Positions 29,515 to 42,574 of a stretch of DNA of 64,000 nucleotides are shown here, piece after piece. The stretch spans positions 7,773,689-7,837,688 of the forward strand of contig NC_034012.1 of NCBI RefSeq assembly GCF_000346465.2, given 5' to 3'. Position numbers and translations under genes: made by a program. Each line of letters opens with the position of its first letter. The first letter of the stretch is position 1. The stretch is from Prunus persica. Its lineage: Eukaryota; Streptophyta; Magnoliopsida; Rosales; Rosaceae. Under the pieces are notes generated by a model. It was given only the letters and a program-made list of their open reading frames with translations, made no database searches and was not told the origin of the DNA.

Positions 29515-30000
29515 ATCGCTACTGAGTGCAAGAGGGAGGGGGAAGAGCTACTGCTTTTTTCTCGTAAAAGACCTACAACAAGCACCCTCCCATTAGAACA
29601 AGCTAACACCAATCATCAACAATCCACCTAGCCCGCAGAAATCATGTGCTATCTTTTTTAAGCTACTGCATAAGAACAGGTATTAAATCTAAATAACGTA
29701 GCCCAACTGTGTTTTCAATACGATTAGATGTGGATTTTTATCAATGAAACCAAAATAAGATTTATAAAAGAATAAAGATAAAGATTTATGGGGAGAGAGA
29801 GAGAGCACTTACCTATGGCTTACGAGGAGGTGAACTGCTGCTGCTGCTCTTGCTACTGCTTCTTCTCCTCAAAGACCTGCATAAAACACCCTCCACCATA
29901 AGAACAAGAAGCTAAAGCCAAGTACCAGATCTTTTAAAAACCAAACAACCCACCAGTCCCACAGAAACACGAGAATTTTTTTAAGTTAAAAAACAAGGAC
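29515..30000 (-). repeat. tandemly duplicated SR45 last-exon block
   Basis: Two blocks, about 29515-29690 and 29815-30000, are related. On the minus strand each begins after an AG acceptor: the functional exon from 29876 starts GTCTTTGAGGAGAAGAAGC and the second copy from 29572 starts GTCTTTTACGAGAAAAAAGC, and both continue AGTAGC. Their upstream intron stretches also match (CACCCTCC, AGAACAAG and CCACAGAAA/CCGCAGAAA in the same order). The second copy has gained one base, so if spliced to the preceding exon it reads RSFTRKKQ and stops. Confidence 0.65.
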
Positions 30001-33000
30001 TAAGCACAAATTTCGTAGATAAACATGTATCCAATGAAGCTATAGAAAAATGCTCAGACGTAAACAGATTACGAATAAGACATTTATAGGTATTCATGAC
30101 AAATAATATACAATAAAGATGAAAGGACATAGGCAAATACAAGCAAATTCATATGATGGTGAGATCCTAAAATAGATTCGAACGAACATGGAGTGAAACT
30201 CATTCAGATCAAAACTTTAAAAAGAAATTGATAAAAAACATTACCTTCTTGGACTACGAGATATCTTTCGGGGTACCTGCAAATTGCAAGAATTAACCCG
30301 TGTACGGTATCCCAGAAGCTAAGCTCTCTATCTAAACAAACTAACAAACATTCGTCCAAAAAAAAAAAAAAAACTAACTAACAAACACAAACCTTCCGTG
30401 GACTAGGTGATCCAGAGTATGATGACGACCTCCCACGTCTAGTAGCTGGTCCTCGACCTCTGGTCAAAGACAAGCAACAAAAAAATGCAGGCCCATTAGA
30501 CTCCAGAGTAATAACAAACTCATGACAGGAAATTAATGAGGGAAAGTCAGTAATTTAAAAAACTAAACAAGATATAAAACATATTCTATTCCTTCAAAAT
30601 AACATGACAGACTAAGAACTTTTAAAGGTATTTTGGCAATATAAATGAAAAACATTAACTCATCTAAAAAGGGGCAAAAAATAGTACATAATAGATAATT
30701 ATCAAAACATATATAGTAAACAATACACATCGAGATACCAGGAGTTTAAAGTAATCCATATGACTAAATAACAGACCAGATTTACTTTATGCATTCATTA
30801 TTCATTCAACATAATAAAGTTCTGTATTCGACACACCTAATGAGCACATGCACACTCATCATATGTTTCATACCCTACCCAATCGCCCAGCAAGATAGAT
30901 TACAACTACCAACGACCTAAAATAAGTTAAAGAAATGGTCGACAACATCAACTGAATGTCTCAACCACAAACCACTGCCCTCCTCAAGAAAGATACATCA
31001 ACACATCATGTCAAACACTAGTTGCATCAAAATATGAATAAATATTATAAATATCTGAACTCAATGAATTTAATATCTTCAACAAATAGAGAACATGAAA
31101 ATGGTAAAGAACAATCACGAAATGAAATTATAAAAAAGGAAAAAAAATAAACAATGATCCAGTTCAAACAAAAAGCTAGACTTCATAAGACTTGGATATT
31201 TTAATGTTACCTCCGCGGCGAGATTGACCTTGATCGTGATCGAGCAAGCCTACGATTAGGAGACCGGCTACGCCTACGATTGATTGGAGACCTTCTGGGA
31301 GGACTACGAACCCGTCTAGGAGGTGAACTGAAGAATTAAATATTTTTATAAGATTAAACCTAAAGTGTAGACTCAAAATAACCCAACAAAGTTATTTCCA
31401 GAAAGAAAATAAAAACCAGCCTAACAAACTCGTATTTATAAGCACATTTGATATAGTGACATCAATCTTTGTTGCAATTCATGACGAGCCACCTAGATTA
31501 GTATTAAAAAGTGGTGCATGGCTGTGCATGTAAATTCCATGCTGAAAGCATTGGTTTTTAGGAGCTGTCCTACTTATCAAAAAAACCTAAAGGGGTCATC
31601 TATGTTACTCATTTGGTTCTTTTCATTTATCAAAATTATTTGAGCTTCGACAATCTTCGCTTCCCATTGCTTTTGATAAATACATTCCAGAACTTTATCT
31701 GCAAGGTGATAACATCCAAAACTGTTGGAAGAAATACTTTTGTTACGATGGCATCGATATGCATTCACTAACATTGTCCACTGGAAGAACCAGTAAAATA
31801 TGACCAGAAGTAGTATGTCTTTTTTAATTCCACAGAAATTCATGGTCTGTGAAAAGCGATAGCTTCAATTTTGAAGCCCCTAATTTGTGAAGAGTTTGAA
31901 GTGCCAAAGAAAAAAGATAAAAAATTACCGGCGCCTTGGAGGAAAAGGAGAGCGTCTACGAATGGGACTGCCACGTATCCTTCTTGGAGAAGTCATATCC
32001 AGAAGATAATTAGTCAAACACTATTCACAAAAACTCAACAACTTAACATGCAAAGATGCAAAATTTAGTCAATGCACATACCTAACAGGGGAACGTCGCC
32101 TTGGTGGCGGAGATCCAGAACGACCTCTAGATGGAGATGCAAGCCTCCTCCTTGGAGAAGTATCACCACGACGAGCAGGAGAGCCAGCACGACGACGTGG
32201 TGGAGAATCTGGCAGTCGTCTTGGAGATCCACCTCTGCGAGCTACAGGGGATCTCCTTCGTGGTGAGAGAGGTGGCCTCCGACGAGGAGAAGCTGATATC
32301 ATTAAGTCATAATTATCATTCACATCGTAGACAAAAACATATGCAACGTCACAAAAAGTATCAAATGTAAAGATTATACCTTCCCTTGGTCGCTTCGGTC
32401 CATCCTTGTCAGCATTGACACCATCAGTTTTCACAGCATCTCTCTTTGGAGCAGCGGAAACAGGCTTAGGTGGCGGTGACCCCTTCTGACGCTGAGGTAA
32501 TGTAAACCTTGCTCGGATTACATTACCATCAATTTGAGCCTGAAACAAGGTATTTAAACACATCATATTCAATGTATGGTCAGATTAGAGAAACTATTTA
32601 TACTCCCACACTTCGAGAAAACTTACGCCATCCATATATAACTGTGCTTTTTCAGCATCTGCTCTCGTCTTGAACTCAACATATCCAAATCCTTTTGGAA
32701 GATTAACCTGCAGGAAAAAAAAAAAAAAAAAAACCAGCTTTACACAATTGTACCAAAACAAGATACGTCAAAATCAAGAATTAAATCTGGCATGGACTTA
32801 CAGCACGATCCATTGCCAGTTCCACTTTGACAACATCACCAAAGTTACCTACAAAAAATATATAATTGGATGAGATACACTGCCTACAACCCAGTTCATC
32901 TGAACATTTAAAAACAAAAATATGAGCTAATGATGTAACAACTTTTCATACATAGGTATTCAAATCTGAGCTTAGGATCAGTGCTGCAGAGTACAAGATA

Positions 33001-34427
33001 CTTGTAAGACAAATGGCACCTAATTTTGAAGTCATAGTAGCTACTTTTTACAGTTGCTTGAAATAGGTCCTTTGGAAATTTTGCACAAAGATAACAAAAA
33101 CTTTTTTCCGGAAAGAATAAGACTTCAAAAGATATAACAATTCAAATTGTCCTGGAGGCTGATCTGAGAATCTTATAAGGTAGAGAAACACTTATAAATA
33201 TTTTAAAATTTTCATTCCCTCTGGCTAGTTTTTTAAATTGTCGCAATGTGGCAAACGTTATAGACTATGATGTCCAAAAAAATTGTAAATGGAAATTGCT
33301 TAGAATCGACTCCAGAATTACGTGTATTAAACCAACATAATTCTCATGATGCAAAAATAATTCAAATATTAAAAGAAACAAAAGAAAACATACAAAATAT
33401 TTCTCGTAAATGGCCTTCATGCACATTCCTTGTAAGCTGGTCAATGTGAAGAATAAGTGACTCGCGAATTGGAGAAGCTTTCCTGAAATGTAACGTGTTA
33501 GCAAATATGAGACGTGCATTCACATACAATGAAATTTATGAGGGTTGTGAATGGAAACATAGTGGATGTACTCCAGACAAATGTATGATCTGAATATAAT
33601 GAAGTCCAGCCCGAACTCAATACCAACAAGACCCCGGGTATCAAGTTGAAAATAAAGTTTCTAAGAGAAAACTCATTTCCAAAGTAGTAAAAACTACAAC
33701 CCGCAAATATTTAAAGGAAAAACTGAAACAATGCTAAAACTATATACCTTTGGGGTGGAGATGCCTTTTTAGCTTGTGGTGGTGGAGAACGACCTCGTCT
33801 AGCAACTTCAGGACTGAAAAATAAATCAGTTTACTTAGCATCAGAAAATAAAATATCTTAATGCGAACCTCAATATACGAAATTCCGCAATTAAACTAAA
33901 ACACGACAAAAAGACTAAAAAAGAAAAAACAAGGGTGCATGGTTAAAAATATAAATTACATGTTAGGCTGCTCTAACCTCTCCAATTAATCAACTCATAA
34001 TTGCAGTTTGTGTTCAAGTCTCAATATTTTTTATTTCAACCAGAATTAATTCCTGCCAACTTAAAAAATATACCCATACATTGTGACGAAATGTCCACGC
34101 TCATATAAATTGTTAAATTTCCTTCATAAATTTTCTCCGCACTTTCTAGGCAACCAAACAGCAGATACAAAACCCTAGAGTGTCAAATTAACGAGCAAAA
34201 TAAAAAAATTCGAACCTTTTTTTGGAGGGAGGGCTTCGGCTACGAGAGCTGCCACTCCGGGACGGAGAGGAGGAAGAGAAGGACCTGGAGCGAGATCGAG
34301 AGCGAGAATGCGAGCTGGAGCGCGAGTCAGTGCCTGAGAAGGAGCGCGAACGCGAGCGGGAGCGTGACGATGAGTCAGAACCGGAGCCTGAAAGTGGCGA
34401 GCGACGGGCTCGGCTTGGCTTCGCCAT
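29813..34427 (-). CDS. SR45: arginine/serine-rich splicing factor SR45
   Basis: Twelve exons: 34427-34216, 33813-33748, 33482-33394, 32848-32802, 32707-32627, 32539-32380, 32292-32082, 31982-31929, 31327-31211, about 30460-30394, 30276-30245 and 29876-29813. Together they give about 399 residues, close to Arabidopsis SR45 (414). SR45 is an RNPS1-like nuclear-speckle protein of the exon-junction machinery that binds U1-70K and U2AF35 and affects splice choice, flowering and sugar/ABA response. Visible parts are an N-terminal RS domain starting MAKPSRARRSPLSGSGS, one RRM at about 100-178 (ESLILHIDQLTRNVHE, GFGYVEFKTRADAEKAQLYM), then the PPPKPVSAAPKRD linker and a long C-terminal RS/RRRSP region ending SSPPRKP. 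A canonical donor follows the stop codon directly, so a 3'-UTR intron or an alternative last exon is possible. Exon 8 has a tandem acceptor (AAGAAG). Confidence 0.93.
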
Positions 34428-35115
34428 GGCTGACAGAGACGAAACCCTAGATAAATCCCTGGTAGAGTGGTGAGTGGCCAAGAGAGAGAGAGAGTGGTTT
34501 TATGTTATGTTTGTGAGAGGCCTCTATTAACAAGGGTTTTCAACTTTCACGAGGTCAGGGTGGCAAATTTTGTCAAGTATTGTTTCGCGCTGGTAGTTCT
34601 TTTTTTATATATTTTTTATTACCTTGACCTTTTTGGGGAAATAAAATTGCCAGATGGAGTTACTAATACTATAACGAGATGATTTTATACTTTTAACAAG
34701 TATTCACAAAAGAAGTAACACTACGTGACACTGCAACAGTCCCGCTACAAAATTTCTCCCCGAATTCTCCACTTTGGGGTTTCGCTTTCGTATGTAAAAA
34801 TTGATGTTCATACCGACAGATCATAAGAAAAACAAATTTAAGGTGACAAGGAGTATTGGATCCAAAATTATGATGGCATGTCCATACTCCAAAGCTTCAT
34901 ATTCAAAAGCTCAACATGAGAGCTGGATCACAATTGCTCTATAACAAAATTACAAATGTTTACTTGTACCCAAGTCAACCAGACATGCACGTTGTTTGAG
35001 CTTGAAATTTATACTTGCAACATAATACCTCACTGAGGGTTAGCAAATCTTAACATAGGGTTCCTGGCATGCAAAATGGGTTGGTTCGCCAAGCTTAAGC
35101 CAGTAGTAATCAGGT
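34428..35115. other. spacer between SR45 and the NAL1-type gene
   Basis: This holds the SR45 5' leader and promoter (with GAGAGAGAG at 34482) and the 3' untranslated region of the NAL1-type gene, both on the minus strand. No further gene is seen. Confidence 0.5.
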
Positions 35116-38100
35116 TCATTTTGGTTCTTCAGCACTGGTCGAAGCACCTGAACGTCTTCTCTTGGCTTCGTTGTCGCCCAACTGCAGTGAAAAGCAAATA
35201 TCTTCGTCGCAACCATTCCTCAGTGACGAGAGATTCTCAGAAACTGTTCTACCCATCTGATTTTTTTTATGTAGTGGGGATCCTCCGAGGAAGCTTGGTA
35301 TAAATTGATGTTCAACACTAGGAACCGCCTTGATACCATCTTCCAGATGAAACTCTGTCTCCACCAAGGACAGTGAGCTGCTGGGTTCAGCTTCTAAAGG
35401 GATATGCTGAATTTGGAGACCCAGTGACTCAAACTTCTCCTCAGGTCTTTCCTTTGGAAGCATCCCATCAGGAGGGGAAGAGTCACCGACAGTCGAGCCA
35501 ATTGCTGTTGCCGAAGCAGTCCTTTGTTCTTGTACTGCCACTACAGGTAACATTTACATAGAATTGTAATTAAGGCATGTACATCATATGTATTCATTTG
35601 TCTGTATTAACATTATAAAATATTGTTCTTCACCATCATTTTGACATACATCACAATACATTACCCATGAGCACAGTTTTCCTTATCTGTGCATTATCTT
35701 CATTGATCGTATATCCGCATATGGTCTCAGCTTCTTGAAGAGCAATCATGCCAAACTTCATTTCAAGTTCAACCATGAGAATAAATGCATTGCTCCCCTT
35801 GTAATAATGGTAATAATAATAATAATATGAGAAATCATACTGTTATATTTTAATATTATGAGGGTTTGTCGAACTCTAAATGATAAATGCATCCAAGTTT
35901 AAAGGTTTATCTTAGTCTATGCACCCCACAAATTTGAGTTTTTAATTATATGCAAGGAACATGAGCGCAGAAAATCAGAATGAATATGCAGACCAACTAC
36001 AAATAAAAAGTTGAAAATTGGCAAGTACTAATTAAGGGGGAACCAGCAAATAAAGGCAATCCCAAAGCACAAACCTTTAACCCCTTCATCAGTTGTAATG
36101 AGGTCGAGTTCAAGGAGTTTAAGAAGACGTCCGAGATCAACTCCACTTGTCCAATTCTCAGGAGGTTGACCAATTTTCAATTTAAGTCGGCCTCGGTTAG
36201 CAGTACCACCCCATATGATCCCAATTGGCCGTGGCTTCTCCCCATTCTCGCCTTTTAATATTATGAGGCTCCCACTGTCTCCTTCAAGGTCAAATGTTTG
36301 TTGGTTCTCACCAACAACAAGAAAATCAGTTAAGAAGCATATGCCTTTCTCATCATTGTACTCGAGGGCATAGGCCAATACAGTTCCAGTAGTCAAGCCA
36401 GAACTTCTTCCAACCTTCATCACCTGCTTTCCAATAAGCGTACTGATTGGGGACTGCAAGTCAATTATCTTAACATTACCAATCTCTCCTACTCCTTTCA
36501 CGGATGTAATAACAGTACACATGTCAAAATCATCAGCAAAAGGAATGAATGCCCCATCTGCTCTCACAAATGTCTCTGCAATAACATGAAATCCGGATGG
36601 ATAAGTGTTTCTCTTCCTTCCTTTCCTTCTCTCTTTTAAAAAATGTGTCTGTCTCTGGTATTAGCAAGCCTAAGGAAAGATAGCCTTACCATTAAATAAT
36701 CAAACCACATAATTTTATGTTAATTACCAAAATGTTGTGCCAGACTTTGATAAAGGATTTTTAAAAAAAGGTTGAAATGGGCCAATAGGGCGAGTGCATC
36801 CCCAACCATGGTGCCTAAGGCATCATCAGTAGATACAAATAAGAGAAAACAGGACTCAAGGTAAAAGCATTATAGTGTTTACTGGTGACATGCAACACGC
36901 ATGCAAGCATACAATACATGAGTTAAACAGGCAATTTGGCACCATCTTGATGTCTTTGCCAGGCATCAAAAAGGCTGGGACAGGTGAAGCTATAGAACAA
37001 TAGATTAAGTAAAAACTGATGCAGCAATATTAAATATTCTGCTTGTAATCTTTAAATTTAATCTGTGAATATCTTTACTAGAGCTTGATCAACTTAGCTA
37101 AGTAGACATCCATTGACCAACTGGTCAAAGTAACAAAGTCAAGCTACTCAAATTTGGATTGATGAGCACTCTGAAGAAAGAATGTAATAGAATCCATCTC
37201 CAAAAGCAATGTAGGTTCTATTACCAACTTTTGAATCCTTCTTACCTGGGTTAATTCCAGCAAAGATGCCATACCAAAGCTCATCTGTGATAAATGAGGT
37301 AGCTCTCTCCACTGCCCCAAGATATACCCCAGGTCCAAGTGAAGGAGGTAGGGGATGAAACATCTTCTGATTTGGGTAATCTAAGTCAACTGCAACATGC
37401 CGATTTGTGAGAAAACCAACTTGCCGATTGCCAGTTTGGCTCCTTACTATAGCACCCAATGTTCCATATGTCTCCTGGCTTGCCACCTTGAATACAAGCA
37501 AAAAGAAACAGAGTACTTACCAGCATTCAGATTTAAAAGAATACCAGAATAAGATGGAATAACAGTGATGCAGTACACAGTAATAGAATAAGATATGGAT
37601 TGACTTAAGTAACTAACACTAGTGTACCAGATTTTAGAAGTGTGACACTTCAATAAATCTAGCTTAACAGGAGAAGGCTAATTAACATTTGACTGTTCTA
37701 AGCTCAAGCTACTGGCTCTCGACTTAACCCAATATGCCATTGAATTTGGTTTACTGATTCAATACTATGACAAATGACATGGTACATGAGATAGAAGAAT
37801 AAGAAACCTCAATCAAGGCTGGATTTATAAATAACTAGTTCAAATTTTTTGATTAACTATTGTCGTATATTAGAAATTCCACAAAAGATGATGGCCATGC
37901 TTTGTTAAAAAAGGTTAAAACTAGTGCATTTCCAATTTCCCATCCCTATATTAGTTCATAGGAAGAAGGTAAGCTTGGAAGGTAACCTAATCATACCTGA
38001 GAACCTGAGCCAATGCATGGATCACCTCCACGCAAATCATCTACAATTTCTGTGTACAATTGTTCTTTGGGAGCTGGCTCAGGTGCACCAAAATATGAGA

Positions 38101-38765
38101 ATTCTACAACATCCACATCACACCATACACCTCCAGGACCCTGCTTAAGTTAAAAAGAGTACTTTAAAAAACAAATAAAATCATATGGAACAGGTGTCGA
38201 TAATCCCAAAAAAGTAATTGTTGAATAATTAAATGAATAACTAAATTGTAATTAACATTTTTTTCTTGACCTCTAAGGCAGTGGGTAAACACTGTATCGG
38301 GCTGAGCCATTGCTTGTGAACCTTTCTGGCAACAAAGACAAGAATAGCTGGTATGTCAGTTAACACACCCCGTCGAATACGAAACCCAATTGCTGTTCCA
38401 AGACTGTAACACCGCAAAATCTTGCTATGAAATGCCCTTATAGTCATCAGTTCAAGCAATGTAGTCGCTTGCTGCCCTTTTGGCAATTGACCAAGAGTTT
38501 CAGGCAGGACCCCTTTCTGTAGATTAGTGAAATAGTTTGCCCTCTCTTCAGCAGCATCATTCAATCGGCTTGAGGTAGGCCATGAAAAGTAAGCAGCACT
38601 GGTCTCACAATGCTGTCCAGCTGATGCATAAGGTTGAAGTGTTGGTGGACTTAAGGAAGGCAAATTAGAATGACTGTAACAGTTTCTTTCAAGATCTAAA
38701 ACTGACTCCTCTGATGGTGTTGAACCAGAACAACGCATCCTCATATTAAATCTGGTCCGCTCCAT
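35116..38765 (-). CDS. NAL1-like: NARROW LEAF 1-type trypsin-like serine protease
   Basis: Five coding exons (38765-38271, 38140-37997, 37486-37246, 36575-36075, 35540-35116) join in frame to 601 residues, the normal length for NAL1. In rice NAL1 controls leaf width, vein pattern and grain number through polar auxin transport and degradation of a TOPLESS-type corepressor. The triad fits: His in GFLTNRHVAVD (H243), Asp in VRADGAFIPFA (D300), Ser in DLEGDSGSLI (S394), at the spacing I recall for rice NAL1. The basic motif NEAKRRRSG near the C-terminus could be a nuclear signal. I take MERTRFNMRMRCSG as the start. An in-frame ATG ten codons upstream probably lies in intron, because GTTAG just before GCTAACTGG looks like an acceptor, implying a 5'-UTR intron. 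Confidence 0.92.
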
Positions 38766-41492
38766 CTTTCCAGTTAGCCTAACACGATAACACAATGAAA
38801 AATCTTAAGAGGAGAATTCTAAGGTAATAATATTATAACTTATAAGCAGGGAAAAAAGGGAGAGTTTAGGCTGCAAACACATGTTAAACTTATAGTCAGA
38901 AATGAAGTGAGCCAGTACAAGTCCAGTAGAAATGATGGGGAATGGGTGGACCATGCAATCCGCAATTGAGAGTATAGACTGCAAAGTAAAGACATGCCTC
39001 AAAATATACTAATGACTTCTTTAATGGTGAAATCCCAAAATGAAAATGTGGATTATGAAACATCCACCTACAGCAGGGTTAATACACTTAAAAGTCTACC
39101 ATTATATATAATTATGATGTTTTCCACTACACATACACGAAAGGCGTGCTCTAATCCCTGAAACAACTTTAGGAGCACCATCCAACTTTTTAGCATCATT
39201 CATATGAAGATTAAGACTAAAAAAAAATCCTTAAATTGAGTAATGAAATTTGACAAAGGCATGATAATCCCCCCCAATTATGTCTGGTCGCCTAGAAAAA
39301 TGGAATAAATGAAGAGAAAAATAATGTAAAACCCTCTAAAAAATAATGTCAAACTAAGACTCACTTCGACATTCACTGTTAAACTCTAAAAAAATAAAAA
39401 AATAAAAAATCTTTCACATTCCATTTGCCTCTTAAGCTTCACCACCGACCAAACATAGCAGAACCAGTGGAGGCTATCAAAGAAGCTTGCTGAAAGACCA
39501 GGTGCTATGGAAACTTGTACCTTCCTTGTGACCAAAATGTTTCAGTTTTTACACCCATAGTAGAAAAACTTATTTTCAACCCATGTTTAACGGATTCCAG
39601 AAATCCAATCACACAGGCAACACATAACAAGGAATTCATTAAGAAGAAAGAACAAAAGCCCAGCAGAAACCAAAAAAGCAAACCTTTTCAGACATGAGAA
39701 CAACAATCATCAGCTCATGCAATAAAGAAAAATGATTTGAACATAAAATCAAAGACATAGAATGAGTTAAAAGAAGATAGCTCACTGATCAGTAATGGCA
39801 GAGCTGGAATGGGTTCTTGTAACAGAACCTCACAGTCACAGAGCACCTTTAAACAAACCAACCCAAGTAGAAATTCAGCCAAATTGGAGCAAGAATCGGC
39901 TCAAAAGCCTCTGGGATTGCCACTTTGCTGGTATGCAGCAGAGTGGTTGCTGCTGCTATAAAAAACCAATGAAATTAAAGCTGGTAAAGTTAACAGCTTG
40001 TGCGCTTATTTTAATGAACTTTAACATTCTTTTTTTTTTTTTTTTTTTTTTTTTTTTGTGGGGAAGAGAGTTTGGTGGGAAATAGTGCATAGTGTGGGGG
40101 GCTATGTGCTAATACTTGGGTCTTGAAGCTGTCTGATTTGTATTGGCTCATTTAACTTGAACTGATTCTGTAGTTCCGACAGCATTATCGTATACGAGGT
40201 ACAAATACTTGTCAATGTCTCATTATAAAAAGAATTTTTTTTGTATAAATGTAATGCCACATTCTTTTTGGAAAAACTTGTAAATTAGATAAGGGGTTCT
40301 GATTTTCTTCTATTTGTATCAAGAGTTTAACTGCAGCAAAAAATTGAAAAATCTTTACTCCATGGCCACGTATGCTTCGAAATATTCATTTTTTATAATA
40401 TATATATATTTATGTCACAACGTTGGATTCCATTGAATCTTCACTCATAAAGTACTTCATTTGATTTTTTTATATAATAATATTCAGAGATGGAGTATTC
40501 GAACACAAGATCTCAAATGTTATTTAATTACTTTAACTACAAGCGTATAACACTTGATTACTTTAACTACAAGCGCCTTGTAGGGGTAAAAGAAAAACAC
40601 TCTGCTCCTTCTCTTAATTTTTACTAATTTTGACGAATTATTTCTCATTTGCAAGAATTAGGAATAACATAAATAGTGTTCATTTATATATACGTCAACA
40701 TTTGAATTTAGCGAATCTTGGAAACTGGTGAAATTAGAGTAGATTGGCCATAGCATATTGATAACAATAATACTTCCACTAATTCAGAATGACCATGGGA
40801 ACTTAACAAGGTGATTTTGAACTATAACATTTCACAGGTGTCATCTGATGCCCAAGTAAGGTTTTCTCCTTGACATCCAATTAAGGCTGGGCTGAAGTCA
40901 AGTCACCACAAAAGGCATATCATCTACAACAATATGTGATTATTGAGCTTTTCTGCCTTGCCTGCAAGGCTCAAGCAAAGTGTTACCCTAATATATAGTA
41001 GACTTGTCCATATATTAAACATAGCTCTCAGGCTATCAACATCTTGTATTGCAAACTTTTCAACTCGTTCGCCGATCGACCAGCATCTACATTTATCTTT
41101 AGATTGGAAGGAGGATAGAGCCATATAGTTGGATGATTGTGAACTGTACTGTGGTTTTCCCTTGCCTATTCAGATTTCTACATGTCCAAATCATCCAACT
41201 GAGCAGAATACGACTCACAGTGAAAGCCTCGAGTATGCACAATTAAGGAAATGAAAATTGGCATAGCACATTTATTACTTAAAATTTTATGAAGAGTCAA
41301 GAGAGGCTGGAAAAGAGACGTTATCCAATAGAAAAACAGTTCAAATAACTAATGAAATTCCAATTTTACACACTGATAGCCCACAATTCATATAGGTTGC
41401 TGTCAATATGCAAAGAATTTAGCAGCAAGTTTCTAAGGCAGTCAATCTAAAGCCATTTAAGAAACCCATGGTTCCTTGTACATTACTTTCAT
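38766..41492. other. 5' region of the NAL1-type gene and spacer
   Basis: The first kilobase probably holds the leader intron and leader exon of the NAL1-type gene. A 26-base T run lies near 40030. Around 40490-40580 the minus strand reads like a SINE relic with TTGATTACTTTAACTACAAG present twice in tandem. I see no protein gene up to the MITE at 41493. Confidence 0.5.
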
Positions 41493-41980
41493 GGGTAAAT
41501 TACTCAAATGGTCTTCAAATTTGTACTCAATTTACATTTTGGTCCGTAAACTAAATTATGCGTTCAAATAGTCCACCAACTCTTTATTAATCAACGCTTT
41601 AGTTCTACCGTTACATTTTCTGTTAAATTTAGTCATGTGAGCAGCACATGCTACATTTGTGGGGACAAATAAGACTTTTGACCTATGTATCACCTATTTA
41701 TCACCATTGTATCACCTATGTATCATCACTTTATCACCTATGTATCACCACTTTCTCACCTATTTGGGGAACTTAGGATGGCTATGGACGGTTTTACCCT
41801 TACATTTGACAGTAACATTAACATAATGTAACGGTAGGATCAATGGAGCGATTAATATAGAGTTGATGGACCAGTTGAACAAATAATTTAATTGAAGGCC
41901 CAAAATGTAAATCGAGTATAAGTTTGAAGACCATTTGAGTAATTTACCCTTAGTTTGAGGACCATTTGAGTAATTTACCC
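41493..41980. mobile_element. Mutator-like MITE with long terminal inverted repeats
   Basis: The left end GGGTAAATTACTCAAATGGT and the reverse complement of the right end match over about 120 bases with few differences, giving very long inverted repeats. The flanks TTACTTTCAT (41483-41492) and TTACTTCCAT (41981-41990) are a 10-base direct repeat with one mismatch, close to the 9-bp duplication of Mutator elements. The core is a short array of GTATCACCTAT-like words (41693-41762). The right terminus is present twice in tandem (ending 41950 and 41980). There is no coding capacity. Confidence 0.8.
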
Positions 41981-42529
41981 TTACTTCCATAACCAAATTG
42001 GCTTCAATGAATACAGCCACTAAGACAATGACAATCTAAAATTTAGCAGCAAATTTCTAAGGCAATCAACAAATTTTTGTACAAATTAACTAATCACAAA
42101 ACAGATACCAACAACAAGAGATATTTAGTCATATACCCATTCTTAGCACTAAAACTATAAATACACCCTACATCATTTAATTTCTATAAACAAACTCAAA
42201 AAACACCTAAAAAATGACAACTAGCCCTATTGAATTTAATTTTGATTATTAATTAAATTACTTTGATGCCCTATTGAGTGTTTTGGGCTTTATTTATGAG
42301 GTTTTGCGGTTGGGTTTGTTTTAAGATATCAATGGCAATTTTGTAATTCAAAAGAAGTTAAAAGCCTTTGTTATGTTGTAAATGAGCTTTGGATGTATTT
42401 CTAAAGTCCTTTTTTTAAATATAATTTGGGCTCCTATATTGGGTATAATAGTGAATCTCCCTAATAACAAACCACCAACTTGATGTCTCCACCATTAATC
42501 AAATCAGGAGAGGGTTTCAGCAAAACTAA

Positions 42530-42542
42530 GAGCATCCACAGT

Positions 42543-42574
<32 letters not shown>

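Noticed and set aside
34222..34473. Plus-strand open frame rich in Glu and Arg
   Set aside because: It is the antisense shadow of the SR45 RS-domain exon, where Ser/Arg codons read as Glu/Arg on the other strand.
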